Assembly: GCA_036272735.1 (NCBI GenBank)
Contig: DATAYF010000424.1
Location: 1 to 10,829 of the forward strand
From: DATAYF01 sp036272735
GTDB lineage: Bacteria; Chloroflexota; Ktedonobacteria; Ktedonobacterales; Ktedonobacteraceae
DNA: 10,829 nucleotides
Direction of reading: 5' to 3'
In this document: positions 1 to 6,486 of the stretch, in pieces
Layout of the letters: each line of letters begins with the position of its first letter
How positions within the stretch are numbered: position 1 is the first letter of the stretch
The notes under the pieces: generated by a model
Told to the model about the DNA's origin: nothing
Database searches by the model: none
The model's input: only the letters and a program-made list of their open reading frames with translations
Made by a program: the position numbers and the translations under genes

Positions 1-480
1 GCCCCACGGGACCTGGGAATCGGCCATGAACGCAGCCTTTTCTTCGTCCACGTCAGCCCCAAACGAAGCAGGGAACCGGGCCTTGTCCTGGTACAGATAG
101 CCATCCTGGGGCGGCAGTATTGAGGACGCAGGCGTGCCAGGGTGGCTATCTTTGAGAAGTGTGGACACGGACTCGCCCGTGTCGGGGGCAAAGGCTGCGA
201 TATACACAAGCCCCACGACCTGTGGATCGTGGCCAGCTTCGGTGATCACCGCCCCTCCGTAGGAGTGGCCGACGAGCATCACCGGGCCGGTCTGCGCGTG
301 AACAATGCGTTTGGTTGCGGCGACATCGTCGGCCAGCGAGATCGTTGGATTCTGGACGATAGCGACAGGGTAGCCGTCCTTCTTCAGGATCTTATACACG
401 CCCTCCCAACCGGACCCGTCCACAAAGGCACCGTGGACAAGAACGATGCTTATTTCCGCCGGATGAGCTACTCCAGCCAT
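1..480 (-). CDS. Alpha/beta hydrolase, N-terminal 160 residues (partial, runs off the window)
   Basis: The minus strand reads open from an ATG at 480 to the window edge with no stop, so the C-terminal part is missing. The protein begins MAGVAHPAEI and has the oxyanion-hole region VLVHGAF (about residues 13-19). The nucleophile elbow GHSYGG puts the catalytic Ser at about residue 73. The later segment ILPPQDGYLY and the AAFMADSQVPWG stretch are typical of small single-domain alpha/beta hydrolases (COG0596 type, usually about 230-270 residues). The catalytic Asp and His would lie outside the window. An in-frame ATG at 492 is an alternative start; neither has a strong ribosome site. It lies 67 bases downstream of the HD-domain gene on the same strand, so the two may be co-transcribed. 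The family is clear, but the substrate (ester, lactone or other) cannot be told from sequence. Confidence 0.85.
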   Translation of the reverse strand, partial: MAGVAHPAEISIVLVHGAFVDGSGWEGVYKILKKDGYPVAIVQNPTISLADDVAATKRIVHAQTGPVMLVGHSYGGAVITEAGHDPQVVGLVYIAAFAPDTGESVSTLLKDSHPGTPASSILPPQDGYLYQDKARFPASFGADVDEEKAAFMADSQVPWG

Positions 481-547
481 GATGATTTCCATTCCATCTT
501 AATGACTTCCCCTGAAACGCCTTGAGGAGCATTCAGTATTCACGCTG

Positions 548-1186
548 CTATTCATTCCACGGTGACTGGAGAACCAAATCGCAGAAGTTCGGCCGTGTGT
601 AGCTGGGGAGGTAGCGCTCGCAGACATCCGAGTCGATGTTGCCAAACGCCGTCTCGGGTTTGTGTCTGATGCCATCGAGAAACGCATGCAATACCTTGTT
701 CTTGAAACCGTCGCGGGGGAAGGCAGAGACGACCTGAGTGCGTATCTGTTCGGAGAGTTCCTCAAAGCGATCACCCATGACGTCGAAGCCAACTCCGTGA
801 TAGAGCAGAGCAACCACCGGTTCCTTGTATTGGGCCACTCCAATGGTTTGATGCAGCGCGATGGCGTCCCAGACAAGCTGTGTGGACTCTTTGGAGAGGC
901 CATGTTGTTCGAGCAAGCTACGAGCCGCATTGGCTCCATCTACCTCGAAGCGTTTGTCCGGACTCCTGTAATGCTTGGTGAGCCCCAGATCGTGAAACAC
1001 AGCGCTCACGTAAAACAATTCAGGATCGTACTTCTGGTTCTCCTGACGACCGAGCAGTGATCCAAAGAGGAAAACACGATGCGAATGGTTCCACAGCAGT
1101 TGGTCACCGTATTCGTGCAGTAACTCCGCTGCTTCGTTGGCCAGTTTGCTATCGGGAATAGCAATACCTGCAATCCTTTTTGTCAT
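548..1186 (-). CDS. HD-domain metal-dependent hydrolase, cyanamide hydratase-like
   Basis: This 212-residue protein carries an HD-domain signature: His36 in NHSHRVFLFG, the His65-Asp66 doublet in FHDLGL, and His112 in ALHQT. These residues normally hold a divalent metal. The opening IAGIAIPDS, the RVFLFG segment, the KRFEVDGANAAR segment and the late TAFGNIDSDV match the group of HD proteins often annotated as cyanamide hydratase-like, whose fungal and yeast members hydrate cyanamide to urea. Many bacterial members have no proven substrate. I chose the ATG at 1186 because AAGGAG sits 9 bases upstream and the family starts just before this IAGI segment. The frame continues upstream, with an alternative GTG 28 codons earlier. 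A partial alpha/beta hydrolase gene follows on the same strand. The fold assignment is firm and the reaction is inferred. Confidence 0.85.
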   Translation of the reverse strand: MTKRIAGIAIPDSKLANEAAELLHEYGDQLLWNHSHRVFLFGSLLGRQENQKYDPELFYVSAVFHDLGLTKHYRSPDKRFEVDGANAARSLLEQHGLSKESTQLVWDAIALHQTIGVAQYKEPVVALLYHGVGFDVMGDRFEELSEQIRTQVVSAFPRDGFKNKVLHAFLDGIRHKPETAFGNIDSDVCERYLPSYTRPNFCDLVLQSPWNE

Positions 1187-1298
1187 GGTTTTGTTCTCCT
1201 TGTGACATCTTGACTGCTTGTTCTGAAGAGGACGTGAGTGTAGGGAGTGTTTCTGCTTCCTCTCTATCACAGTTGTTCTCCTTGGTGGAACACTCTCT

Positions 1299-1326
1299 TT
1301 CGAGTCTACTCCTTCGAGTCTACTCC
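1299..1326. repeat. Tandem direct repeat, two copies of a 14-base unit
   Basis: The unit TTCGAGTCTACTCC occurs twice with no gap and no mismatch (1299-1312 and 1313-1326). It lies about 115-140 bases upstream of the HD-domain gene start, so it could be an operator or simply a recent duplication. Confidence 0.8.
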
Positions 1327-1562
1327 TTTCACAAAGATGGACCATGGTCAGCATTGGCCGGATCGAGGGCACCCACGAGGGCACTCAACGCTGCCATCGA
1401 ATTTACAATGTGTGCGTGCAACAAGTCGCTTCTGGCGCGACTTCGCTTCGAAAGAGCCGGTTGATTCCTAACATTCGCACCGATTTCCCATGTTTCGGCT
1501 CAAAAATCGTCGAACATTCACGCTATTTACCACATGGAAAGCGTGATGATAGCATGTTTCTC

Positions 1563-1582
1563 TGACACCTGAATTGACACCT
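1563..1582. repeat. Direct repeat TGACACCT x2, 12-base period
   Basis: TGACACCT is at 1563-1570 and again at 1575-1582 with GAAT between. A spacing of about one helical turn would suit a regulator binding two half sites on one face of the DNA. There is no independent support for that role, and 8-base repeats can occur by chance. Confidence 0.45.
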
Positions 1583-1904
1583 TATCGGTTTTATTGAAGG
1601 GTATTTTTCTGGACTGATCTGAACTGTATTTGTGTGGGGAAATTGAAGGAATGAAGTCGTAGAGCCATTTGAGAGGTTTGCCTATGCCTTACTTCATTAA
1701 CTATGCATGATAGTACGATACCGTGCAACATTCAAGAGCAAGGCTGTGCATGCTTATTCTGCTTCCGATAAAAAGTACCATATTGTGATTCAAAAAATAA
1801 GCAAATGTACAACGAATGGAGACATTGTATGGTATGCTTGTGAGCAAGTGAGAACTACGTTGTTCTCTGTTCGCACACCCCATCCCATGGAGGAATGAAG
1901 CAGT

Positions 1905-2624
1905 ATGGTCAAGCCAATCGACGAACCTGCACAATCCGCGCTTACACGTAAACCGCACATCAGCGTGTATGAGCAATATCTACGCACAGGCGAACTACTC
2001 GCCCTACAAAAGCCCGAAGATAAGCTGGTCCATCACGACGAGCTACAATTTCAGGTCGTGCACCAGGTATTTGAGTTATGGTGGAAAGAAACCGCCTTTG
2101 AACTGCGCAGCATTCGCACGCTGCTTCAACAATACAATGTGCCAGCCGCGTTGCACCTGCTCCAACGTGTTGTGTGCATCCAATATCTACTGTTAGAGAA
2201 CCTGCGTATGTTGGAGACCATGACTCCGTGGGATTTCCACCAGTTCCGCAAAGCGCTCGCCGATGGCGCGGGCACCGATTCGCCCGGATTTCATACCCTG
2301 GTCACGCTATCACCCACGTTGTGGGAGGATTTTCAGAGTATTTTAGTCCAAAAACAAATTTCCCTCATCGATGTCTATATACACGGCGAACGCTACCCCT
2401 TGCTGCTGCAACTTGCTGAGATGCTGGTTGATTACGACGAAGCATTCCAACTTTTCCGCGCCCATCACATTAAGCTGGCGCAACGCATGATTGGCCCAGG
2501 AGCCGTCGGTACCGGCGGCACACCCATGCCGCTGCTTGAGCGTACCCTCAAGGATACGTTCTACCCCAAACTATGGGAGGTGCGCAACACCCTGACGCAA
2601 CGCGCCAACCAGAACGAAGTATAA
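1905..2624 (+). CDS. Tryptophan 2,3-dioxygenase superfamily protein, short and divergent
   Basis: This 239-residue protein keeps the core of the heme-dependent TDO superfamily. DELQFQVVHQVFELWWKE (residues 45-62) contains the distal-pocket His53. HHIKLAQRMIG (187-197) contains the proximal heme ligand, most likely His188. GTGGT (202-206) is the loop that contacts the substrate amino group, and a C-terminal TFYPKLW follows. Classical TDO opens the indole ring of L-tryptophan to N-formylkynurenine. Family enzymes are usually about 260-400 residues, so this one is short. The usual GFQS-LQ(Y/F)R segment, whose Arg binds the substrate carboxylate, reads GFHTLVTL here (128-135), so Leu135 appears to replace the Arg. 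A different indole-like substrate or reaction is therefore possible. The ATG at 1905 has GGAGGA 10 bases upstream. No kynurenine-pathway genes are adjacent; palindrome P1 and an MFS gene follow. Confidence 0.85.
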   Translation: MVKPIDEPAQSALTRKPHISVYEQYLRTGELLALQKPEDKLVHHDELQFQVVHQVFELWWKETAFELRSIRTLLQQYNVPAALHLLQRVVCIQYLLLENLRMLETMTPWDFHQFRKALADGAGTDSPGFHTLVTLSPTLWEDFQSILVQKQISLIDVYIHGERYPLLLQLAEMLVDYDEAFQLFRAHHIKLAQRMIGPGAVGTGGTPMPLLERTLKDTFYPKLWEVRNTLTQRANQNEV

Positions 2625-2640
2625 ATATAAATAAGAGTGA

Positions 2641-2698
2641 GAATACATAAAGGAACATTCATGGTTTCCAGAAACCATGAATGTTCCTTTATGTATTC
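2641..2698. repeat. Palindrome P1, 58 bases (28-base arms, 2-base centre)
   Basis: The arms are exact inverted complements from 2641 to 2698, with only the central CA (2669-2670) unpaired. The 54-base core shared with the other copies is 2643-2696: it begins ATACATAAAG, its arm ends ATGGTTTC, and the right arm mirrors this. It starts 16 bases after the TDO-like stop codon. There is no T-tract after the stem, so it is not a classical intrinsic terminator, although as RNA it would form a very stable hairpin. Copies: P2 4182-4255, P3 4919-4976, P4 6425-6478. Confidence 0.95.
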
Positions 2699-2774
2699 GG
2701 CGTTTGACCAGGCAGCTATGGTGTCCTTCTTCAGCATCATTTCTCCACTCCGCACAAAGACGCACTTATTAGCC

Positions 2775-2803
2775 TTGATTTTGCGTGTTTATGCGGCTAT
2801 ACT
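2775..2803 (+). promoter_or_regulatory. Sigma70-type promoter for the MFS gene
   Basis: TTGATT (2775-2780), a 17-base spacer and TATACT (2798-2803) give a good match to the housekeeping consensus. Transcription would start near 2810, leaving a leader of about 80 bases before the ATG at 2893. Confidence 0.65.
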
Positions 2804-2892
2804 GGTGATAATGATGCAATTTTATGCAGGTTCCATTGTGGTATAAGTAAGTTTTCTATTTCGCGGAAAATGGATAACAGTGAAAGGTTGAC

Positions 2893-4125
2893 ATGGTAGC
2901 AAGCGATAAGCAGGGAGATCAGCGACGGTTACGCGTAGCCAGGTTTGCGGTAATCGCTTTCTTTTTTTTGAATGGCGTGACCCTGGGCACCTGGGCAACG
3001 CGCATCCCCGCTGTGCAAGCAAAATTATCCCTACAACCGGGACCGTTAGGACTCGCGTTACTGGGCAGTGCTGTCGGTGCGGTTGTAGGCATGAATATAG
3101 CCGGTCGTATTGCCGAGCGCCTGGGGAGCAGGTTGGTCTCGACCATTGCCGGACCGGGCCTGTTTGTGGCATTAACCTTACTCGCACTCGCGCCGACACT
3201 GCCATTCCTGGCCCTGGCGCTTGTCCTCTTCGGTGCCTTTAACGGCGCAATGGATGTGACCATGAACCTGCAAGGCGTAGATGTCGAGCGCGGCTATGGT
3301 CGGCCCATTTTAAATTCTTTTCACGCCTGTTATAGCGCGGGCAGTTTATTGGGTGCGGCATTCGGCGGTATATTGGCATCCATGAATGCAGGCCTGCTCC
3401 CTCATTTTCTGATGATCGCGATAGTTGCCTGCGTCGGCATTCTGGTCAGCGCGCGTTTTCTGCTGCCCGCCGCCCCGGCCCAGAGCCAGGCGAGAGCACA
3501 CAAGCAGAAAGTGGTCTTCGCGCTGCCCTCGCTCACGCTGCTGCTGCTCGGACTTATCGCGTTCTGTGCTTTGCTCAGTGAAGGAGCCATGTCTGATTGG
3601 AGCGCTATCTACCTCTCTGGTACCGTCCATTCGGGTGCCGGGCTGGCCGCGGCTGGCTACGCCACGTTTTCGTTATTTATGGCGTTTGGACGCGGCGTCG
3701 GTGATTATCTCGCGGCGCGTTTTGGCGCGGCCATGTTAGTGCGCCTGGCAAGTTTGCTCGCGGGCATCGGGCTTACGCTCGCCCTGGTTGTCGCCTGGAC
3801 GCCAACTGTACTGATTGGTCTGGGCCTGGTGGGTGCTGGCCTCTCGGTCCTGTTCCCCCTCGTGCTCAGCGCGGCAGGTCGTTCGTCCAGACAAAATACG
3901 GGGGCCGCGCTCGCTACCGTAACGACCTGTGGCTACTTTGGCCTGCTGGCTGGCCCACCCTTGATTGGTTTTGTCGCCAACGGGGTAGGTCTGCATCTCG
4001 CGTTAGGCATGGTGGTACTCCTATGCGCGCTTGCAGCCGCGTGTGCCCAGGTCGCAGACGTACCCACCAGCAATGACAACGACCCCTCATCCATCAATGA
4101 TCGTGAAGCCGTCACCCCGCAATAA
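2893..4125 (+). CDS. MFS transporter, MosC/YbjJ-like
   Basis: This is a 410-residue, strongly hydrophobic protein with about twelve membrane segments, the usual length for the major facilitator superfamily. The N-terminal segment FLNGVTLGTWATRIPAVQAK, then GPLGLALLGSAVGAVVG and the cytoplasmic loop GRIAERLGSR (the MFS motif-A position between helices 2 and 3), are typical of the MosC/YbjJ group. MosC is linked to rhizopine use in rhizobia, and the substrate of most relatives is unknown. The second half (from about residue 210) begins a new six-helix bundle after a basic loop rich in Ala, Gln and Lys. The tail after about residue 390 is polar (Asn, Asp, Ser). AAAGG lies 5 bases before the ATG, and a good promoter sits upstream. 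It follows the TDO-like gene but probably has its own transcript. Transport direction and substrate cannot be read from sequence. Confidence 0.87.
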   Translation: MVASDKQGDQRRLRVARFAVIAFFFLNGVTLGTWATRIPAVQAKLSLQPGPLGLALLGSAVGAVVGMNIAGRIAERLGSRLVSTIAGPGLFVALTLLALAPTLPFLALALVLFGAFNGAMDVTMNLQGVDVERGYGRPILNSFHACYSAGSLLGAAFGGILASMNAGLLPHFLMIAIVACVGILVSARFLLPAAPAQSQARAHKQKVVFALPSLTLLLLGLIAFCALLSEGAMSDWSAIYLSGTVHSGAGLAAAGYATFSLFMAFGRGVGDYLAARFGAAMLVRLASLLAGIGLTLALVVAWTPTVLIGLGLVGAGLSVLFPLVLSAAGRSSRQNTGAALATVTTCGYFGLLAGPPLIGFVANGVGLHLALGMVVLLCALAAACAQVADVPTSNDNDPSSINDREAVTPQ

Positions 4126-4181
4126 AAGTAAGAGGCGCGCACCCCCCGATATAACACGCCAATACAAACGATACATAAAAT

Positions 4182-4255
4182 AAGAGCACGAATATATAAA
4201 GGGACAGTAATGGTTTCGCGAAACCATTACTGTCCCTTTATATATTCGTGCTCTT
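4182..4255. repeat. Palindrome P2, 74 bases, perfect
   Basis: Every base from 4182 to 4255 pairs with its mirror (37 + 37, centre between 4218 and 4219). It is the longest of the four copies. The shared 54-base core is 4192-4245, with ATATATAAAG in place of ATACATAAAG and a GC centre. The outer 10 bases per arm (AAGAGCACGA and its complement) extend the stem beyond the core. It begins 56 bases after the MFS stop codon and ends 4 bases before the -35 box of the next gene. A separate partial end-like sequence, GATACATAAAA, sits just upstream at about 4170-4180. Confidence 0.95.
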
Positions 4256-4259
4256 GCGA

Positions 4260-4289
4260 TTGACAAAGCAGCCATCGGACAGGTACAAT
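4260..4289 (+). promoter_or_regulatory. Consensus promoter for the small membrane protein gene
   Basis: TTGACA (4260-4265), an 18-base spacer and TACAAT (4284-4289) give a perfect -35 and a 5/6 -10. Start of transcription near 4296 leaves about 70 leader bases before the ATG at 4366, and excludes the in-frame ATG at 4327 only weakly. The -35 box begins 5 bases after the end of palindrome P2, so a cruciform there could affect it. Confidence 0.7.
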
Positions 4290-4365
4290 ACGTGCAATAG
4301 CATACCTCCGCGCTTTTTTTGTAAAAATGATACTCTCTTTATTGCCAACAGAGAGGACCACATTC

Positions 4366-4731
4366 ATGCCACAGCAGTATATGGAATTTGAGGAATCAGG
4401 ACATCCCTCACGGGAATATGCGGGAAACACATTTGAGCATAACCAGATTAACGGGGTTGCTGGCGAAAAAGTCAACAATCAAACATTTCATCCCGGCTTT
4501 TCCATTCACTTCAACATCAGCTATCGTCAATTACGAACTGTTCTTTCAATCCTTTCAATTCTCATAGAGATTATAGCGCTTATAGTTATGTATATGGGCG
4601 TATCCGTTATGTATTACCTGTATGATTTTGGCTCAGCCGGAGCCATATTCCGAACGCTACTTATTGTTTTGTTCCTGCTCGTTACAGGTTTCCTCATCTT
4701 CGTCAACGTCTTATTCGCTCGCAAACGCTAG
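4366..4731 (+). CDS. Small membrane protein of unknown function, two transmembrane helices
   Basis: I do not recognise this 121-residue protein. Residues 1-55 are polar and rich in Glu, His, Asn and Gln, with no obvious signal peptide. A long hydrophobic stretch spans about 57-86 (the first helix is probably 58-80), followed by a short YDFGSAG turn and a second helix at about 95-117, then a basic end ARKR. By the positive-inside rule the C-terminus is likely cytoplasmic. With two helices the N-terminal polar domain would then be cytoplasmic too. The ATG at 4366 has AGAGGA 8 bases upstream; an in-frame ATG at 4327 has no ribosome site. A consensus promoter precedes it, so the gene is probably transcribed alone. 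That it is a real gene is supported by promoter, ribosome site and helices; its role is unknown. Confidence 0.7.
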   Translation: MPQQYMEFEESGHPSREYAGNTFEHNQINGVAGEKVNNQTFHPGFSIHFNISYRQLRTVLSILSILIEIIALIVMYMGVSVMYYLYDFGSAGAIFRTLLIVLFLLVTGFLIFVNVLFARKR

Positions 4732-4768
4732 CTGCACGCTACTCTTTTTAAATGTAGCGCGTCCTATA

Positions 4769-4897
4769 CCTGTAGAGACCGGTTTATCGTGTCCGTGTTG
4801 CCGTATCGGCCAACCAATCCAACGTCCTGCGACGTTGCGGCGATGGTGGTGGTTGGTCGGTGGGATTCGGCGGACACGATCAATCGGTCCCTACAGG
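4769..4897. mobile_element. MITE-like element: 129-base imperfect inverted repeat
   Basis: The outer arms 4769-4795 and 4871-4897 are inverted complements at 24 of 27 positions, one of the three differences being a G-U pair in RNA. They begin CCTGTAG and end ATCGTGTCCG. Inside are two nested stems: GGCCAACCA (4808-4816) with TGGTTGGTC (4850-4858), and CAACGTC (4820-4826) with GACGTTG (4831-4837) around the tetraloop CTGC. It encodes nothing visible. Terminal inverted repeats with internal structure and no gene suggest a miniature transposable element; a structured RNA is the alternative. I see no certain target-site duplication. Confidence 0.6.
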
Positions 4898-4918
4898 CAT
4901 CATCAGCAATTTCAACCA

Positions 4919-4976
4919 CGATACATAAAGGATTGTTAATGGTTTCCGGAAACCATTAACAATCCTTTATGTATCG
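4919..4976. repeat. Palindrome P3, 58 bases, perfect
   Basis: All bases from 4919 to 4976 pair with their mirror (centre between 4947 and 4948). The shared core is 4921-4974. It lies 49 bases beyond the stop codon of the leftward M20 peptidase gene and 21 bases after the MITE-like hairpin. The left flank CACGATACATAAAG is also found at P4. Confidence 0.95.
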
Positions 4977-5025
4977 CGCAAACAATCATCGATGTGTCGG
5001 CCCGCTCTGCACTTTCCCTACGGGT

Positions 5026-6393
5026 TTACTGACGACCCAGGGACTGGAACATGTGGCAGTTGTAGCGTACAGCCCGTTCCAGGTCGGCGAGGCGGATGTG
5101 TTCGTTGGGGGCATGGGCACCACTGCCCCAGTAGGACGCGTTGCCAGGCGCGCTAAGTCCGGGCAGACCAACATAGCGGCGTAGCGATCCCAACAACGGC
5201 AGCGTCCCACCCATGATCGGCGTGATTACTGGCGGCTTGCCCGCAAAATCCTGCGCGATTGTGGCGATGCGTTGCACAAAGGGTGCGTCCAGCGGCGTTA
5301 CCACGGGTTCGGCCGCACCAAGTACACTCACGTTGATATCGCTGTAGCCGTTGGCGTGTAGGAAGTCCTGCAAACGGATGGAGATAGCGAGAGGGTCCTG
5401 GTTGGGAACCAGGCGAAAATCGATCTTCGCCATGGCCCGCGCAGGCAGCACCGTCTTGACACCCGCGCCGGTATAACCGCTGAGCAGACCGGCGATATTG
5501 CAGGTGGGACTGAAGGCGGCCCGCTCACGCAAAGCTTGCCCCGTCAGACCATCGACGAATTGATCCACCTGGTACATGGCCTTCATGCGCTCTTCCGCAT
5601 CCTCTTGATCGGCCAGGGCAGCACGCTGCTCCGCGCTAGGCGTGAACACATCATCGTAGAAACCAGGGATGCGCACACGACCTTCAGGCGAACGAATGGC
5701 TGCCAGCGCCTGCACCAGACGCCAGGCTGCGCTCGGCAACATCGAGGCCGTGCCCGAATGCGCATCGACACCGGTTCCCTGCACCTCTAATTGCACATAC
5801 AACAAACCCTTCGTGCCCAACGTCAATTGTGCCCGACCGCTATCATCGAAACCAGAACCCTCCCACAGCGCGCCATCAGCCTTGAGCAGGTCCGCGTATT
5901 TGGCGGCAATGCTCTCGAAGTGTGGGCTGCCAATCTCCTCCTCACCTTCGATAATCCAACGAATAGTAATCGGTAACTCACCGCCATTGGTCGCCAGCAG
6001 CGCACGTATAGCGGTCAGGCGAGCGGCAATCTCCGCTTTATTGTCGGCAACACCGCGTGCGTAGAGCTTCCCATCACGAGTCATCGGTTCGAAGGGCGCA
6101 GAAGTCCAGAGATCCAACGGCTCCGCAGGCTGCACGTCGTAGTGGTTATACAGAAGCAGCGTATAGGGGCTACGGCCACGCAGTTCACCATAAATAACGG
6201 GAGGAGCGCCCTCGACGAGCAGGCGTTGCGTGGTAAAGCCGGTTTCGCGGAAAAGGTTTTCGACCAGGGAGGCCATCTCAGCAATACCCACGTTTTGGGC
6301 GGCGATGCTGGGCTGGCGGCACAACGTTTCAAGCAAGGATTGAGCTTCTGAGGCATGTTGATCAAGGTAGGCAAGATATGGTGTGTGTGACAT
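5026..6393 (-). CDS. M20-family metallopeptidase (dipeptidase-like), downstream copy
   Basis: This 455-residue cytosolic two-zinc peptidase of the ArgE/DapE/CNDP group (COG0624) is the usual length. Metal-site residues are visible: His84 and Asp86 in NHYDVQP, Asp117 in RGVADNK (bridging), catalytic Glu152 and metal Glu153 in EGEEEIGS, a Glu in WEGSG, and His427 in GAHAPNEH. The dimerisation (lid) domain falls at about residues 200-320, with the conserved VDAHSG at its start. Such enzymes remove residues from di- and short peptides, and the exact substrate cannot be predicted. The ATG at 6393 has AAAGG 6 bases upstream. The frame extends 10 codons further, but that would run close to palindrome P4. 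The gene follows a second M20 gene on the same strand, 93 bases apart, so the two are probably one operon. P3 lies beyond its stop codon. Confidence 0.9.
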   Translation of the reverse strand: MSHTPYLAYLDQHASEAQSLLETLCRQPSIAAQNVGIAEMASLVENLFRETGFTTQRLLVEGAPPVIYGELRGRSPYTLLLYNHYDVQPAEPLDLWTSAPFEPMTRDGKLYARGVADNKAEIAARLTAIRALLATNGGELPITIRWIIEGEEEIGSPHFESIAAKYADLLKADGALWEGSGFDDSGRAQLTLGTKGLLYVQLEVQGTGVDAHSGTASMLPSAAWRLVQALAAIRSPEGRVRIPGFYDDVFTPSAEQRAALADQEDAEERMKAMYQVDQFVDGLTGQALRERAAFSPTCNIAGLLSGYTGAGVKTVLPARAMAKIDFRLVPNQDPLAISIRLQDFLHANGYSDINVSVLGAAEPVVTPLDAPFVQRIATIAQDFAGKPPVITPIMGGTLPLLGSLRRYVGLPGLSAPGNASYWGSGAHAPNEHIRLADLERAVRYNCHMFQSLGRQ

Positions 6394-6424
6394 AATCGGC
6401 CTTTCTCTTACAAATAGCAACACG

Positions 6425-6478
6425 ATACATAAAGCTTTGTTAATGGTTTCCGGAAACCATTAACAAAGCTTTATGTAT
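6425..6478. repeat. Palindrome P4, 54 bases, perfect
   Basis: All bases from 6425 to 6478 pair with their mirror (centre between 6451 and 6452). It fills most of the 93-base gap between the two M20 peptidase genes: 8 bases after the stop of the upstream gene and 31 before the start of the downstream one. If the genes are co-transcribed, the mRNA carries this hairpin between them. Confidence 0.95.
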
Positions 6479-6486
6479 TCGCGCCC

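Larger units (their letters stand above)
1187..1904. other. Long intergenic region between divergent genes (about 720 bases)
   Basis: I see no convincing gene here. The open frames are short and lack family resemblance or codon structure. It must hold the control regions of the HD-domain gene (leftward) and the TDO-like gene (rightward), but I found no promoter with two good hexamers for either. It does contain a 14-base tandem repeat at 1299-1326, a pair of TGACACCT repeats at 1563-1582, a small hairpin at 1423-1443 (7-base arms AAGTCGC/GCGACTT, 7-base loop, no T-tract), and a 12-base repeat TTGTTCTCCTTG at 1191-1202 and 1273-1284. Confidence 0.6.

Noticed and set aside
142..525. Plus-strand open frame of 127 codons
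   Set aside because: It is antisense to the alpha/beta hydrolase, whose minus-strand frame has clear HG and GHSYGG motifs; the plus frame resembles nothing.
662..1060. Plus-strand open frame of 132 codons
   Set aside because: It lies entirely antisense to the HD-domain gene, which has conserved metal-binding motifs.
1423..1443. Small hairpin as a terminator or riboswitch part
   Set aside because: A single 7-base stem with no T-tract and no recognisable aptamer; chance is a sufficient explanation.
1701..1976. Minus-strand frame of 91 codons overlapping the start of the TDO-like gene
   Set aside because: It has a Cys/His-rich random composition, overlaps a supported gene start and has no clear ribosome site.
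2641..2698. P1 (and P2-P4) as classical intrinsic terminators
   Set aside because: The stems are AT-ended and are not followed by a run of T on either strand; a terminator role is not excluded but cannot be called.
2637..2846. Plus-strand frame of 69 codons running through palindrome P1
   Set aside because: Its first part is simply the translated palindrome and it runs across the MFS promoter; there is no ribosome site.
2641..6478. The four palindromes as a CRISPR array
   Set aside because: They are separated by whole genes rather than short uniform spacers, and no cas genes are present.
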